From assembly GCA_027575765.1 (NCBI GenBank), contig JANBPT010000396.1:1-38688 (forward strand): a DNA stretch of 38,688 bases, given 5' to 3'. The stretch is from Tieghemiomyces parasiticus. Lineage: Eukaryota > Kickxellomycota > Dimargaritomycetes > Dimargaritales > Dimargaritaceae. The notes under the pieces were generated by a model that was not told the origin of the DNA, made no database searches, and saw only the letters and a program-made list of their open reading frames with translations. Both the position numbers and the translations under genes were made by a program. Within the stretch, counting starts at the first letter, position 1. Each line of letters begins with the position of its first letter. This document shows positions 1 through 10,812 of the stretch, one piece after another.

Positions 1-931
1 CCCGTGCAGGAAAGTGCCGTCACTGGGGGCACCGAAGAGCCTGGCACGGAATCGTCGGACGGCGTCGACACAACAAATGTATGCCTCAACAGCCTAGGGT
101 ATCCCACATAGTACACATTATATGGGTTACACGTGTCCTTACATTGCCGCTGTAACAGTGCAGCGACTGAATCCCATCAATGGGGTTACATTCTTGTTGG
201 AAGGGAAGCTGCGAGGCTGAAGCCTGTGTTAAGTGTGCTCTTTCACTGCGCTTTACTGGGCAGGTAGTTGCTCACAGGGCGTCAACCCAGTTCACCGGGA
301 TTTATAGCTTACCAGCAGTTGTATAATGGCCCGACGAACGTACCAATACGGTTCCTAACGCCTTTGCCCTTTCGATTTCTGATATACTTACTACCGCCTC
401 GGTGACACTGCGGCACCCACCGGCTGTTGTAAACACCCCTCCCCTTTGCAGGAGGGGGGAGGCTCGATAGTTCCTCTTCACCATTTTAAGGCTCGCAGCT
501 ACGTGCACCGAGGCTAGGTTTCCTGCGAGTCCTCTAGGGGTTAGCCACATGCCCTGGTGAGAACTAATGGCGGCGGCGGTGCGACCTCCTGCTATCGGCG
601 GTTGATGTTATTTGGCGCCGTCGTCTATCACCTCTCAAGGACGACACACGCACACACACACTCTCCGGGTTGTCTCGGCTCTATCATGGTGGGCAGAGCC
701 GCATGATACCCTTCTTTAAAAGGAATGGCTGGCCGCCACTTGATCTAATGACCGCGGCCTCCAACGCCTCAGCTGGGAGTACCACACGGGGAGCGGAGCT
801 AAAAAGTAACAACAAAGGTATTAATATCGGATGACGCGTCAGCACGAATGCTTGTCGTTACAAACTTACATTCTCTCTCTCCCTCTGTTTATCTCAACCC
901 ACCTCCCTTGTAGCTAACGCAAGTCGAACGA
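1..931. other. Upstream intergenic region, no gene identified
   Basis: No reading frame here is convincing. An 82-codon frame on the minus strand (302-550) has no recognisable domain and no clear promoter. A short CA-rich tract lies near 645-662. The right end is the promoter region of the lectin gene. Confidence 0.5.
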
Positions 932-940
932 TATAAATAG
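932..940 (+). promoter_or_regulatory. TATA box of the secreted lectin gene
   Basis: TATAAATAG lies 146 bases upstream of the preferred start codon at 1078. It is followed by a C/T-rich leader and a short (TA)n run at about 1009-1022. The spacing fits a fungal promoter with a leader of roughly 100 nt. The assignment is by position and motif only. Confidence 0.45.
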
Positions 941-1077
941 GCGGGATAGTACGAAAACAACCGCCCCCATTCACCATAATTCACCTATACTCACTCTACC
1001 CGCTTCTATATATATATATATACACATACAAATACCCGTCCTTTTTGGAAGCATTGGGAAATACGCCCGACTCAGCC

Positions 1078-3165
1078 ATGCACATCCTACTCCGCCACCT
1101 CACGGTCATTTTAGCCGTCCTGACTACCCTCCCGGTAACTCATAGCACCGCCATGTTCCTGCAGCAACCCAACAAGCTGATTGATGGCACAGGTCGCTGC
1201 CTGACCGTCAGCGACGGCGACATTTACTCTGGAGCGGAGCTGGTTGTCCAGCCCTGTGATTCACGACACCCGGCATGGCAGATTTTCCGGTCGGTTCCTT
1301 ACGCTCGCAAGTACGAGGGCGCATATGCCGTTATCCAGGTCGGCGGAAAGTGCGTACAGGCTATGGCACCAGGTAACGCTCGTCTTATGGGTTCAACGAC
1401 AGAGATGATAGGTTCGGGTGACGAGGACAAAGCGGGAAGGGGTTCGATCACGATGACTAAACCGCCACCGTCGTCAGCGCACCCTACAGCCGACCCCCAG
1501 GTGAAAAGAGTGGGGGGCGCCCCGTCACCTTTGCCTACGGTGATCCTGGCGGACTGTACGTTCGAGGACGACCAGTTGTTTAAATGGAGCGTGCACCTCC
1601 CGCGTCGCTTCCAGTTGCAGAATAAGGCAAATGGACAGTGCATTTCGTCGGAGTCGCACGCCGAGGCAGTCATGATGCCTTGCAACCGCGACGAGGCCGT
1701 CCAGATGTGGTCACTGACACCCATTGGCGGGTCGTTCTGTGACCGCTCGGTATGGCAAGAATTTAAATCGAGTAAGTTTTTGAACGGGAAAGCCCAACAT
1801 AGAAAATACCATCACCGCCATTACTTGTCGACTGTATCCGCCCCGCCTCTCCCCTCCTCCCTCATTAGGGATAGAGAAGCTTCCTGGAGGGTGGCCAAGT
1901 CAACGTAATGCAGGATTATCCGGCTAACCCCCCCCAAAAAAAGCTCACTGCCTGCTTTGACTAACCCATCCTACTATTACTATTACCACTATTACGTATG
2001 GATGGTCCTCTAACAGGCGACTGGTCCGTTCGTCAGCTGATGGACCGGGTCGGCCTGGACTGGGACCAATACACTCATACCGTTTCCAAGCAAGGTATCC
2101 CGTCTCTTACTATGGCCGACCGCAATCTCCTTCTCAACTGCGACCTCGATATCCGCACCTTTTTCTACGACCTCGACCGCCATAACACCAATATGTTTTC
2201 CAAGCTCCTGACGTACCCGGGGATTTACAACACCCAGGTCATCCTAGCCACTGAAAACACCGTCGACATGTTTCTGGCAGCGGGGCTCCGTAACAAGGTC
2301 TGGAGTGGACTGAGCCCGCTGGCCGATACCTTCGTGGATCAATTTGCCGTGATGTTGAGTGCAAAATATCCACAGTACACGTGGATGATCCAGGTGGGAC
2401 GAGATGTCGTCAAGCAGGCCATCAACAAGACGGATAACGGGTCACCCCCCGATCTCAACGCTTGGGGGTCGCGGGTCCAGGCGATCTTCGACGAGTCGGT
2501 CAGCCGTAAGTAGTTACTCTTATTGTTGAGACTCAAGCAGCCAGTGCTCTCAGCTAATGTGAATGGTGAAGAGGAGGGGGGCAGCAGCGGCGGAGAGACA
2601 ATGGCATTGATTGGGCTTGTCGCATATGACTATGATTTGTAAATGGTACTTTACCGGTAAACTAACCCATAACTAATCGCCTACTATCATGACTTCTCCA
2701 CGTCTCGGCACCGTACAAAACTTACTCTTACCCAACCACCCACCCGCGCAACCAGTTATCTGGGAAATGCACATACAACTACTAGACATCCAGCCCCATA
2801 CGGAATACGAATCCTACGCCAACCTTTACCAAACCAAGACGATCCAAGAGATATTTGGCAGCGAGGAGGACGTGCGTTCACAAATCACCGTGCTACTTAC
2901 TAAGGAAATTAGCAAGGCCCCCGCCATGGCCCCCTTCTGCTGCGTCACCCAGCACGCCCTCCAATTCGGCTCCTCGGATTATACCGACCCTGAGACGGGT
3001 CTACATTACCGCGTCATTATGCCCGGCAATGCCCGTTCTAAGCTGCAGGCCGTGCCGCTGGGTAAATACGTCAACTGGTTGGACGTTATCACCGGTCGTA
3101 ACGGGTGGGGGCTGCACCGCGTCCAGACCATCAGTAACTGGGGCACATGTACGCTGAATATCTAG
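1078..3165 (+). CDS. Secreted ricin-B-type lectin with unknown C-terminal domain (3 exons)
   Basis: Exons are 1078-1771, 2017-2505 and 2756-3165, giving 530 aa. Both donors are GTAAGT, both introns are 245-250 nt, and the phases (1 and 1) match exactly. An ATG at 1045 is in frame, but the ATG at 1078 puts a hydrophobic signal peptide (residues 1 to about 24) at the N terminus, so it is preferred. Residues about 28-215 resemble a beta-trefoil of the ricin B family. Three repeats each carry a Cys pair and end in a QxW-like motif (AWQIF, LFKWS, QMWSL); the middle repeat has a Ser/Pro/Gly-rich insertion of about 50 residues. R-type lectins of this family bind galactose or GalNAc glycans. The last 310 or so residues, rich in Trp, Tyr and Asp, match no family I recognise. 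It is probably exported and glycan-binding; target and activity are unknown. Confidence 0.82.
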
Positions 3166-3403
3166 AATGTGATCTAACTTCCTTCCCTCTCGCTTCCCCT
3201 TCTTATTTATTTATTTTCCTATTGTGATTATGGGGTTCGAGCCAACCTATTGGTTGGGACGTTATTCAGCTGATATTTTGCTGCCTGTTAGTACTGACGC
3301 TGGCTTGGAACGGGTATCTCATGGAACATTACATTGGACATGGTACTTATAAGGGGGTGGGGTTACCCAATCTTTCTATATTGTGTTCCTTCCCAGCTCA
3401 CAT
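3166..3403. other. 3' flank of the lectin gene
   Basis: Short intergenic stretch with a T-rich segment just after the stop codon (about 3180-3225) that probably holds the 3' end signals. Nothing else is recognisable. The LTR-like sequence starts at its right end. Confidence 0.4.
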
Positions 3404-4050
3404 TGTGACGGGGTGTGTAGCCCGAGGGAAGGGGCAACTAGAGAAAGGCTGAGGGCGGGTCATAGGCGGGCAGGCCAGCTAGAATTAAAGAAACCATATG
3501 TATTACACACTTGACGAATCCATCGTTTATGGCCGATTCGCCGTCTTTACATAGGTGTGGTTCTGTGGTGCCCTAAACTACTGATCTGATCAGCTGTTGC
3601 ACTACATCTCATTCTCTTTAGCTAAGCTTCTTTCTTAATATCTTTACCCTTCTTCCTTCCATTCAATATTCCACTATGGTGATGGCAGCCTTCCTGATCT
3701 GCTAGTCGGCGTCTCCCCTCCGACAGGCACCGCCGCCTCTCGCCTCTTGGGGCTTTCCTTCCATCAGCCCCTTCCTTCTTTGCTGATGCGATAGCTTGGT
3801 AGCTACTTTCCTACTCGCCTAGGCGCTAGCCCCGCCTCGCACTATCGTCCCTGGGTTCGCTCCTAACCCAAGCTGTAGCCATTACGAAGGATATCGGCCA
3901 TCCTCCAATATGAAAGACCCTCTGGGTCGCTACTCAATAAAAGATAGTCTAAATCACCCACAACCAGTTTTCGAAATCATATTTCCGTTCTTTCGTAAGT
4001 CTGTTCACTTTATTAGACTTTAATTTGTTAGACGCTAGATTTAGTGTCCT
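3404..4050 (+). mobile_element. LTR-like retrotransposon remnant, copy A (right end approximate)
   Basis: The sequence starts TGTGACGGGGTGTGTAG, which fits the TG start of a fungal LTR. It aligns over its length with the minus-strand stretch 10,063 to about 9340. Shared blocks, in the same order, are CAGGCRCCGCCGCCTC (3724), TCGGCCATC followed by a TATAAAAGACC-like box (3894-3920; here ATGAAAGACC), and CAATAAA (3935-3941). The distance from the CAGGC block to the polyadenylation signal is 212 bases here and about 200 in the other copy. No reverse transcriptase or partner LTR lies beside it, so it is either a solo LTR or an eroded fragment. The target-site duplication and exact 3' end could not be found. 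Confidence 0.6.
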
Positions 4051-4377
4051 CTAGGGTAGTTTTCCCTACAACTTTTTTAGGTTGCCATTGACGTCAGCAT
4101 AGTCCCCAGCTAGTGAGGCGGCGGGCAAGCAGCACCTGGGACGAGGCCAGTCCCTGCCATTGCCGTCAGTTTTTTGTTGCTGGAGTCGGTTGTCACTGAA
4201 AGCAGGTACACGATGCTACCCTTGAGAATCAAGCTGCCGATAGAAAAAGATCGTGTCAGGCATAGTCAGTTACTGGAATCTGATAACCTGTTCTAGCTAA
4301 CAGGTAAATGTTGGAACCCAAATTTACAAGAGGCGAATCCGGTCAAATATTCGCTTGTTGACCACTCTACATCCTAG

Positions 4378-5270
4378 TTATGAAACAATGATCATAGACT
4401 CCACACACAATTCGGTACTCAGGTCCAGGGTCCAAGTCAGGAGGGCAAACATAGCATGGGATAATGAGGCGGTGGTGGTTGGCATTGAGGCCATCGTCAT
4501 ACAGCGGAGATACATGATACAGGTTTCCATCCGCTGAGCGCTCTGACACCCTTCATGGCCCACAGCGTTAATTGGCCACTGTAGCGTATTGTCAGACATT
4601 GCTTTGGTGGGGGTCTTGTCCTGGACTCTACCCATGATGACCAGGTGGCGTTGAATTTCAGCATAGATGTACTTCCATACAAGTTGACACCGACTGGGTT
4701 TCCATATGAAGACCCGTACCCAAACACACATCCCCCCAGCGCTGGACTCATAGGCGGAGCTGGTGAGCACCCCAGTATTGGCCGCTATGGTCTATAACGC
4801 GTCCAACAGCTCAGGGGGGGCACTCCGACTGGGACTAGGGAAGGACTGTAAGATGAACGGTCTAATGACCTTGTCATTCTAGGTATGGGACGTCGAAAGG
4901 GTGACCGGTTGACCGTTGCCTGTGACCATCATCCTTTGGATCATGGCTACCAGTCTACATTGGTACCACATCATAACCTCCTGTAGTTTCATGAGCGTAA
5001 TGGGGCGAAGCAAGTGGCTGAAAGTCAGGTTAGTATAGACTGCCGGTTTAAAGAAAGCAGCTGTTCCCGTCACATGGGATAGCTCCTTATGGAGGCTGAC
5101 GACTTGGTGCTTGAGAAAGTCTTGAGCAACTAATTGCGAATTATTGACCACATTGTGCTCACAGAACGTGAAAGAGAAAGGCGAAACATAGCACCGCAGC
5201 GACCAATGACTTTGGTGAAATGGTGGTGTAATGGCTTCAGAGGAGTTTAAAATGACCTATGAACTAGTAA
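4378..5270 (-). pseudogene. Decayed protein-coding frame, function unknown
   Basis: On the minus strand one frame runs from about 5270 to 4378 with two TAG stops, one at 4879-4881 and one near 4793. The translation has protein-like composition in both halves: an N-terminal part with several Cys, Phe and Tyr residues, and a later part including WKYIYAEIQRHLVIMGRVQD. Near 4500-4550 a second frame becomes the better one (DDGLNANHHRLIIPCYVCPP), which suggests a frameshift. I do not recognise the family. Two short introns could remove the stops, so this may instead be a living gene, and chance frames cannot be excluded. Confidence 0.25.
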
Positions 5271-5899
5271 CCAAGCATTCTGGTGGGGCAGCAGAAGTGC
5301 ACGACTATTTACCCCTGTCTCGCCCCCCCCGTGACATGACCTGACAAACTTTTAGCGTTTAGTCTATAAACGTTTCGGCCCTCAGGTTGGAACCTTTACC
5401 TAGGTTTCGCCTATGCGGCCATTATTCCCATAAATTTAACCTTGTGGGGCTTGACCGGCACCTTGTGACTCAAAAGGTCTGAGTGAGAGAGAGTGTTGTC
5501 CCTTTGGACCAGACGAAGGTCATACCCCTATATGACCACTAGTTGTGAGCTTTAACTTGTGACAGCTGGCAAACTAAGCATCTGCGGCTGCTAAGGGATC
5601 CTTCCTAGTCCCCCACTTCCGCTGCTCTACCAGAGAACTCCGCTGTGAAACATATAAGGGTGTGGAATAGGTATATTTTCAAGCGGTGGTCGTGGGCTCT
5701 GCGCAAGAGAAATCAAAATGGGCGAAGGGAGGAACGGAGGATGTCCTTAAGGCCACTTCTCTGGTGCTTTCACCCAAGATTAAGCCGACCGACAAGCAGT
5801 ATTATTCGATTGCATGACGGCCCGCAAGGCCCAATGTTTACGCGTCAGATAGGTGTGGTCCCTTCCATGGTCCACAGGCAAGCCTCGTGGCTGCTAATT
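5271..5899. other. Intergenic region without clear gene
   Basis: A 107-codon frame on the plus strand (5645-5968) lacks any recognisable domain, has poor composition and overlaps the next minus-strand frame. A C8 run occurs near 5322. Nothing else was supported. Confidence 0.35.
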
Positions 5900-6340
5900 C
5901 TAAAGGGAAGGGATGTCGTCTCGGCCACTGGCAGTCATATCCAGGTGGCTGCGTTGAAGGGCAAGTAAATATTTTCTGGCCTCCGCGGCGAGGTACACAG
6001 ACGTAATGAGGCTGGGAGCTTCTCTACGATTCATCATCATCACCGCCACCCTAGCCCTCCTTTCCGCCGCCTGCGCCTTATTCTTTGTTCCTTCGCCGCA
6101 TCTCCTGTGACCAGTCAGGCGATCATTGTGATCCAAAGCGGTCTTTATGAGTCTTAGAGTCGGATCATTCATGACAGACCTCACCTCCATATGCACGAGG
6201 GGAGAGAGGGGCAAGGAGACGGCCCGTGGTGCACAGCCAATATAATCTCTCAGCTTAAAGATCTGTTTCAGTGGTGTCCCCAAGAGAAGGGAGACCAGGA
6301 ATGAAAGATACGACAAGACTGTTTTTTTTATGATTGCCAT
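5900..6340 (-). CDS. Possible small secreted protein
   Basis: This is a 146-aa frame, single exon. The in-frame ATG at 6340 is preferred over the upstream ATG at 6361 because it sits in a reasonable context (AACAGCCATGG) and gives a basic, then hydrophobic N terminus (MAIIKK, then VLSYLSFLVSLLLG), like a signal peptide. The remainder is Arg-rich with two Cys and shows no domain I know. A TATAAG motif lies at about 6369-6374, only about 30 bases upstream, which is close for a TATA box. It may be a candidate secreted effector or a chance frame in accessory DNA. No second exon was found. Confidence 0.33.
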   Translation of the reverse strand: MAIIKKTVLSYLSFLVSLLLGTPLKQIFKLRDYIGCAPRAVSLPLSPLVHMEVRSVMNDPTLRLIKTALDHNDRLTGHRRCGEGTKNKAQAAERRARVAVMMMNRREAPSLITSVYLAAEARKYLLALQRSHLDMTASGRDDIPSL

Positions 6341-7360
6341 GGCTGTTGGATATTCTTTCAATAAAGAGCTTATAGTCTATATTACATGTCGATTGATTTG
6401 GTGATTGTGGGTAATAGGGGGGAGTAGAGTAGCATGTCAGTGAAAGGTGGGTGACACCTATAGCGGATGTTAGCTGGGGATAGAGTTGAAAGGAGACAGG
6501 AGAGGTCGTGCTGGCGGCGATTCTCAGTCTTGAGAGCCAAGAGCTGCTGTGGTCTTGGTAATCGCCACACTTGGCCTCGTGGAACTGTGCCCTGACCTCC
6601 TCTGCTCTCTTCCAGTTCCCTTCCACTCCTTCACCTGTCGGCAGGTGTACCATAGGGCACTGTCTGGGGTTTGCTTATATGTAATGCAATGACAAGCTGT
6701 CCCTCATGGCCACAGCTTGTAGACTTTCTCTTCCCGCAAGCACAGGGATTAATAAAGCTATGCGTCGTAAATACTTTGGGCGAAGCAGCAAGGGGACGTT
6801 GACGTGGCCGTTTACTTAACGGTCCATCCTTGCGACGGATATATTGTTGGCGCGGAAGTGGGGAGGAGGGGAGGAGACAGCATTTCGGATGGAAACTACC
6901 CTACACTTTTTCACGCCATAGTAAACCAACAAAGGATTTTTGCATCTTGGCCGGTCTTCTTCCCGCCTCCTGGCGTATCTACTCTGTCCCCAACCGAACG
7001 GTGCGATGCGAGTCACCGCTCAATATCGAGTGCGTTCATGTAAAAAAGAGAGGGAGGAGGAGCCAGTCCTTTGTCGGATGATGTACATTAATGCCCGGTC
7101 TCCGCAGAACTGATTATATGGGCCTGGACAATCATGACAGTCACTCTGGACAATTACATCAAAGACCTTGGGACCATCACTTTTGCGGTCTCCTACGACG
7201 GCGCTGTGGGGTCAAGCGTTAGGGTATTGCTCGTAGCTTTTCCTCCCAAGCTATGGCCTTGACCGACTCGACGGGGTCAGCTTTACCCGTCATTCTCCCT
7301 TGCGGCCTGGTACTTGACCGGCTGCCACACTGTTGCCCGAGAGTCTGGCCGGACGACGAG
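6341..7360. other. Intergenic region
   Basis: Several overlapping frames of 60-130 codons on both strands (6255-7081) lack domains and protein-like composition. The right end is the promoter region of the small secreted protein gene at 7579. Confidence 0.4.
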
Positions 7361-7367
7361 TATATAA
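7361..7367 (+). promoter_or_regulatory. TATA box of the small secreted protein gene
   Basis: TATATAAGG lies 218 bases upstream of the start codon at 7579 and is followed by a C/T-rich leader, the usual fungal layout. Assigned by motif and position. Confidence 0.5.
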
Positions 7368-7578
7368 GGCTGACTGCCCTCGCCGCTTACTTAGCTATCA
7401 TCACCACCCATCTCCCAGTCTTGCATCACACCGCTTCTTTTTCACACCCAACCAACTTCACCTCCAGATCCCCTGCAGTATCACTATCCACACGCCTCGC
7501 CAAGGACCCATCCTGCCTGTCACCTTTAGCTTCCGCAAGCTACTGCCCTTCCCCGCCACTCACGTCGCCTTCGCCACC

Positions 7579-7947
7579 ATGCGTCTCAGCCTGCCGTTCG
7601 TCCTCGCCCTGGCTCTTGCTATCGGTCCGCTAGCTACGCTCGCCCTGCCCGCTAAAACCCCACCGGCCGTTCAGAGGCACTTGAATCCCGGCAAAACAGT
7701 TCAGCAAAGAAAGGCGGACTTGGCTGCAGCCAGTGGTGGTAAATCTACCCAAGGAGCTGGCAACAAGATTTCCGAAAAATCGGCCAAGCCTGCCCCTGAG
7801 CCATCCAAGCCGGCTGAAAGTGAAAATACCAGAATGTTCAATGAAATGAAGAAACGACGCAACGAGGCGGCCGGGGGAGGAGGCAACTCAAGAGACCTTA
7901 AGGCCGCTGATAACAATATTAGACGGTTCGGACGTTTCCGTACTTAG
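7579..7947 (+). CDS. Small secreted basic, disordered protein
   Basis: A 122-aa product starting at an ATG in near-perfect context (GCCACCATGC). The frame is open further upstream, but that part overlaps the leader. Residues 1 to about 21 form a classical signal peptide (MRLSLPFVLALALAIGPLAT, then an ALPA-type cleavage site). The mature part, about 100 residues, has no Cys, is rich in Lys, Arg, Ala, Gly and Pro, and is probably disordered. It carries dibasic sites (KKRR, RR) and ends RRFGRFRT, so Kex2-type processing into peptides is possible. A TATA box lies at 7361 and an AATAAA at 8036. No family is recognised; being a secreted effector or a peptide precursor is inference. Confidence 0.68.
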   Translation: MRLSLPFVLALALAIGPLATLALPAKTPPAVQRHLNPGKTVQQRKADLAAASGGKSTQGAGNKISEKSAKPAPEPSKPAESENTRMFNEMKKRRNEAAGGGGNSRDLKAADNNIRRFGRFRT

Positions 7948-8035
7948 TAGCACCCTGTCTGGATTCAGCAATGCCCCCCGCCTTTTATTCAGAACGGGAC
8001 TTGAGGTCTCATAACCTGACCAAATTCAGGTCATC

Positions 8036-8041
8036 AATAAA
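8036..8041 (+). terminator. AATAAA polyadenylation signal
   Basis: AATAAA lies 89 bases after the stop codon of the small secreted protein gene at 7579-7947, in a plausible 3' UTR. Confidence 0.5.
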
Positions 8042-9339
8042 ATGTCAGTCAACTTCATTCTACGAATCATTTATTCAAACCAGCATCTAATTGGGGGAGC
8101 TCTTTTCGGTAAAATCAATGAAACTATGTAGTAGTGAAGGCGCCAAAGTTCCTATTGAGGATGTTTAGGGCACAGGTGACTGTTTGGCAGGCTCGGCGAA
8201 CAAACGCTGACCCTGTGCCACCCTTACGGTACCACGCCTGGTGGCTGAAGTTGCCGAGTGGCTTGTTAATAGTAGACCCTAGTCGTATCATTTATGATGG
8301 ATGTCAGTCAACGTTTAGCCGCCAGCCTTGATGAAACCCTGTAGGTACCTGGTTACATAGCTCACCTTCCGGTGATGCTGGTGGTCAGCGTGGATTCGTA
8401 GAAGGGGGGGGGTAACTATTGGCGGGGCTGTATAACCCCCAGGTCTCTGCGCAGTAGGGTGCAGATGACAGTGATGAAAGTATAGTAGGCACCGATGAGT
8501 AACGTATCGGCTAGTCCGGAGCTCCTGACCCTGTCGACTTCTTCTGGATCCTTTCAGTGTCGCCCCCAAAATGATGTGCGGTGGACGGCAATACCAGGCA
8601 GCGTCCTTTAATGAAACTATGCTCCGTAAAAAGCGAAAGCAACCTAGCGTCGGGTCAAATGGACGGATCAGAGCTTGGCAACTTGGACATGATGGAATAG
8701 TTAAAGAGGGCACATAGTCCTACGAGAAAAATCTGATTCTGGACTCAGTTTTAGTCTACGACCCCTACTAGACCATATAACGCATGCTTCTTTCTTACTA
8801 TTCAGGGTCAGGCTCTGACGCCCGATGCCATATACTGCAGGTTTGCCTCCACTTTATCTGTATAGCTCCAACCTTTAGACTAGCAATATACAAAGGTCAA
8901 CTTTTGCACATTGGACTGCTGTTTTATTATTACGCATTACCGATGTGGTTATCCAGACCCCGGCGGGCCTTGCTTCATTGAAGGTTCAATCGAAAGTAGG
9001 TAAAAGGATAAAGATCATGAAAATAAGGAAAATGTTGGCTATAGCCGATGTTTGTGCACTAGGGGGCTGCTTGAGTGGTTGTCTTGGTCGTAATGGGCGT
9101 GGTGTGGACGGTTGGCTCTTGGTCTAGTGTGAGACTTAGTCATGGCGGTGGAGGATCGGCCGTCACTGGTTTGGGCGCCAACAGCCGACTATGTACCAAA
9201 AAGGGAGTTATAGAAATAGGCCATCGGGTTGGAAGTGCTGTAAAGCAAACAAAAGTAGGCTGTGACAATGGCAACGGGCAGGCGCGCGATACCCGTCAAC
9301 GAACAGGTACCAACTGTACGAGTAGATGGATCGGAAAAG
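8042..9339. other. Gene-poor stretch, no supported feature
   Basis: Frames on both strands (for example 8315-8713 minus and 9075-9479 plus) have no recognisable domain. The second runs into the LTR-like sequence on the opposite strand. Given the two flanking LTR-like sequences, eroded transposon DNA is possible, but no reverse transcriptase, protease or integrase motif was seen. Confidence 0.4.
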
Positions 9340-10063
9340 ATTTACTGGGTGTGGTAGGTGTAAATCGTACTAAGTATGGAATAAGCTTTAAAACTTCAAA
9401 CGGAGGTTGGGGATTGTTATGTGGGATACTAGCTGACGTTTATTGTATGGCGACCGTTAGGTCTTTTATACTTGAATGATGGCCGACATCAATCAAGTAA
9501 CTAGCCAGCCTGGACTAGGGCAATCCAGGACGACAGGCCGTGGCGGGACCGGGTGCCGGCATGAATAGAAGGACGGCTAGGTAGCCGCCAAAGCAAGGGC
9601 AGAGTAAAGAGAAGGTCCTAGAAGGATAGGAGGCGGCGGCGCCTGGGATGGAGGCAATGTCCGAAGATCAGGAAAATTAAACGCTTATCCGAAATGAAGA
9701 AGGAAATAGGTTAAGAAAGGGGGGATAATGTAGATGGATATAAGCGTGAACCCCGGAAAATGCTGACTACCAAACAGGTAGGCCATTGCAACCGGGAAGA
9801 GGCGGCCGCCTCCGCGGAAGCAGGACCGTCACCTTCCATGTTGATCAGGAAGGCGGCGGTACATATGGAATACACGTAGGTGATCCATAATTCTCGAACC
9901 CATCCCCGCGAGCCACCTAATCCACCTCCCGAGCAATGAACGGTCCCGAGGTTGACCAACAACGCGTACTTAAACTCTGGCGACTCTTGCCCCAAGGAGT
10001 TAAGGTCGTGCTTGAAATTAATAAGTAAATTCAATCTTAGTACTACATTACTCCCCCGTTACA
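9340..10063 (-). mobile_element. LTR-like retrotransposon remnant, copy B (left end approximate)
   Basis: Read on the minus strand it starts TGTAACGGGGGAGTAATGTAG at 10,063. It then carries CAGGCGCCGCCGCCTC (at 9645), TCGGCCATC and a TATAAAAGACC box (9461-9470 on the plus coordinates), and CAATAAACG (AATAAA at 9439-9444). The same blocks in the same order and spacing occur in the plus-strand copy at 3404-4050. A promoter TATA box placed about 20 bases before a polyadenylation signal is the U3/R arrangement of an LTR. The two copies are strongly diverged, so the insertions are old. A 107-codon frame inside it (9711-10,034) is taken as chance. Confidence 0.6.
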
Positions 10064-10812
10064 ATAGTGAGGGGGAGGAAAAGGTAAGTGCAAGAAGGGG
10101 GGATACCGGAAAGTGGAACACATGAGAAAGGGAAAAAGGGGACGCAGGGTCCCGATTGATCCGTGATTCAAAATCCCTTGATAAAGACGTATCGTTTGAC
10201 CTGGAATTCCAGGTCCCTCTATTCGTCGATTTTAATTTTTTACTTCAAACAGGATGTACAACTGGCCCTCACCCCCACCACATGAGAGTCGCAGCGTTTC
10301 ACGCGACGTTAAATAAATCATCCGCCTCCTCCTCTATTCGTCGAGGCGCGCCCACCGTCTGCCGTTTGTGCATCGAAATCAAGGCCGACGGTGGTGTAAC
10401 TGTGAGCGCCCCAGTGAGCCAATGAAGAGGGCGTGGATAAATCGATAGCGCACACTGGCGGGTTCGTCCAAGGTCTTATCAAACCTTCCCTCACCACTTG
10501 TGTCACATTTTCACACTCCTTCGTGCACATTTGAACACTTCCCCCCTCCTAACACATCGACGTGGAGGAGAACTTTCGCCGCCGCCCCAGCATGGACTGT
10601 ACAGTGAGCCAAGGTGTTATTTTACTCATCCAAATTGTTATGGTCCATGGCGGTACGAGCAGGTTATACAAGAGACATGCAGCCGCTCGCCATCAGTGCC
10701 TCGTCACCCAACTCACTTTCCTTCGCTCTTCGTCACCTGCTCTCGTTAGCATTACTTTCAGTCTTCCTATCGCTCATACGTCTAGGCTCTACCTTGCCCA
10801 CCAACTTCCACC
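10064..10812. other. Upstream region of the F-box gene
   Basis: Short overlapping frames only, with no domain. The right half (about 10,480-10,812) is C/T-rich like the leaders of other genes in this window and ends in the context CTTCCACCATGC of the F-box start codon. No clear TATA box was found. Confidence 0.4.

Noticed and set aside
302..550. 82-codon minus-strand frame near the left edge
   Set aside because: Too short, no domain, no promoter; could be an exon of a gene but nothing supports it.
1299..1724. 141-codon minus-strand frame opposite the lectin exon
   Set aside because: It is the shadow of exon 1, which has a signal peptide, a trefoil pattern and splice phases that fit; the minus frame has no domain.
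3231..3250. GGGGTTCGAGCC as a tRNA T-arm
   Set aside because: No acceptor, D or anticodon stems fit in the 70 bases upstream.
9075..9479. 134-codon plus-strand frame with a hydrophobic N terminus
   Set aside because: It overlaps the LTR-like sequence on the other strand, including its TATA box and polyadenylation signal; no domain was seen.
9711..10034. 107-codon minus-strand frame
   Set aside because: Lies wholly within the LTR-like copy B and has no recognisable protein features.
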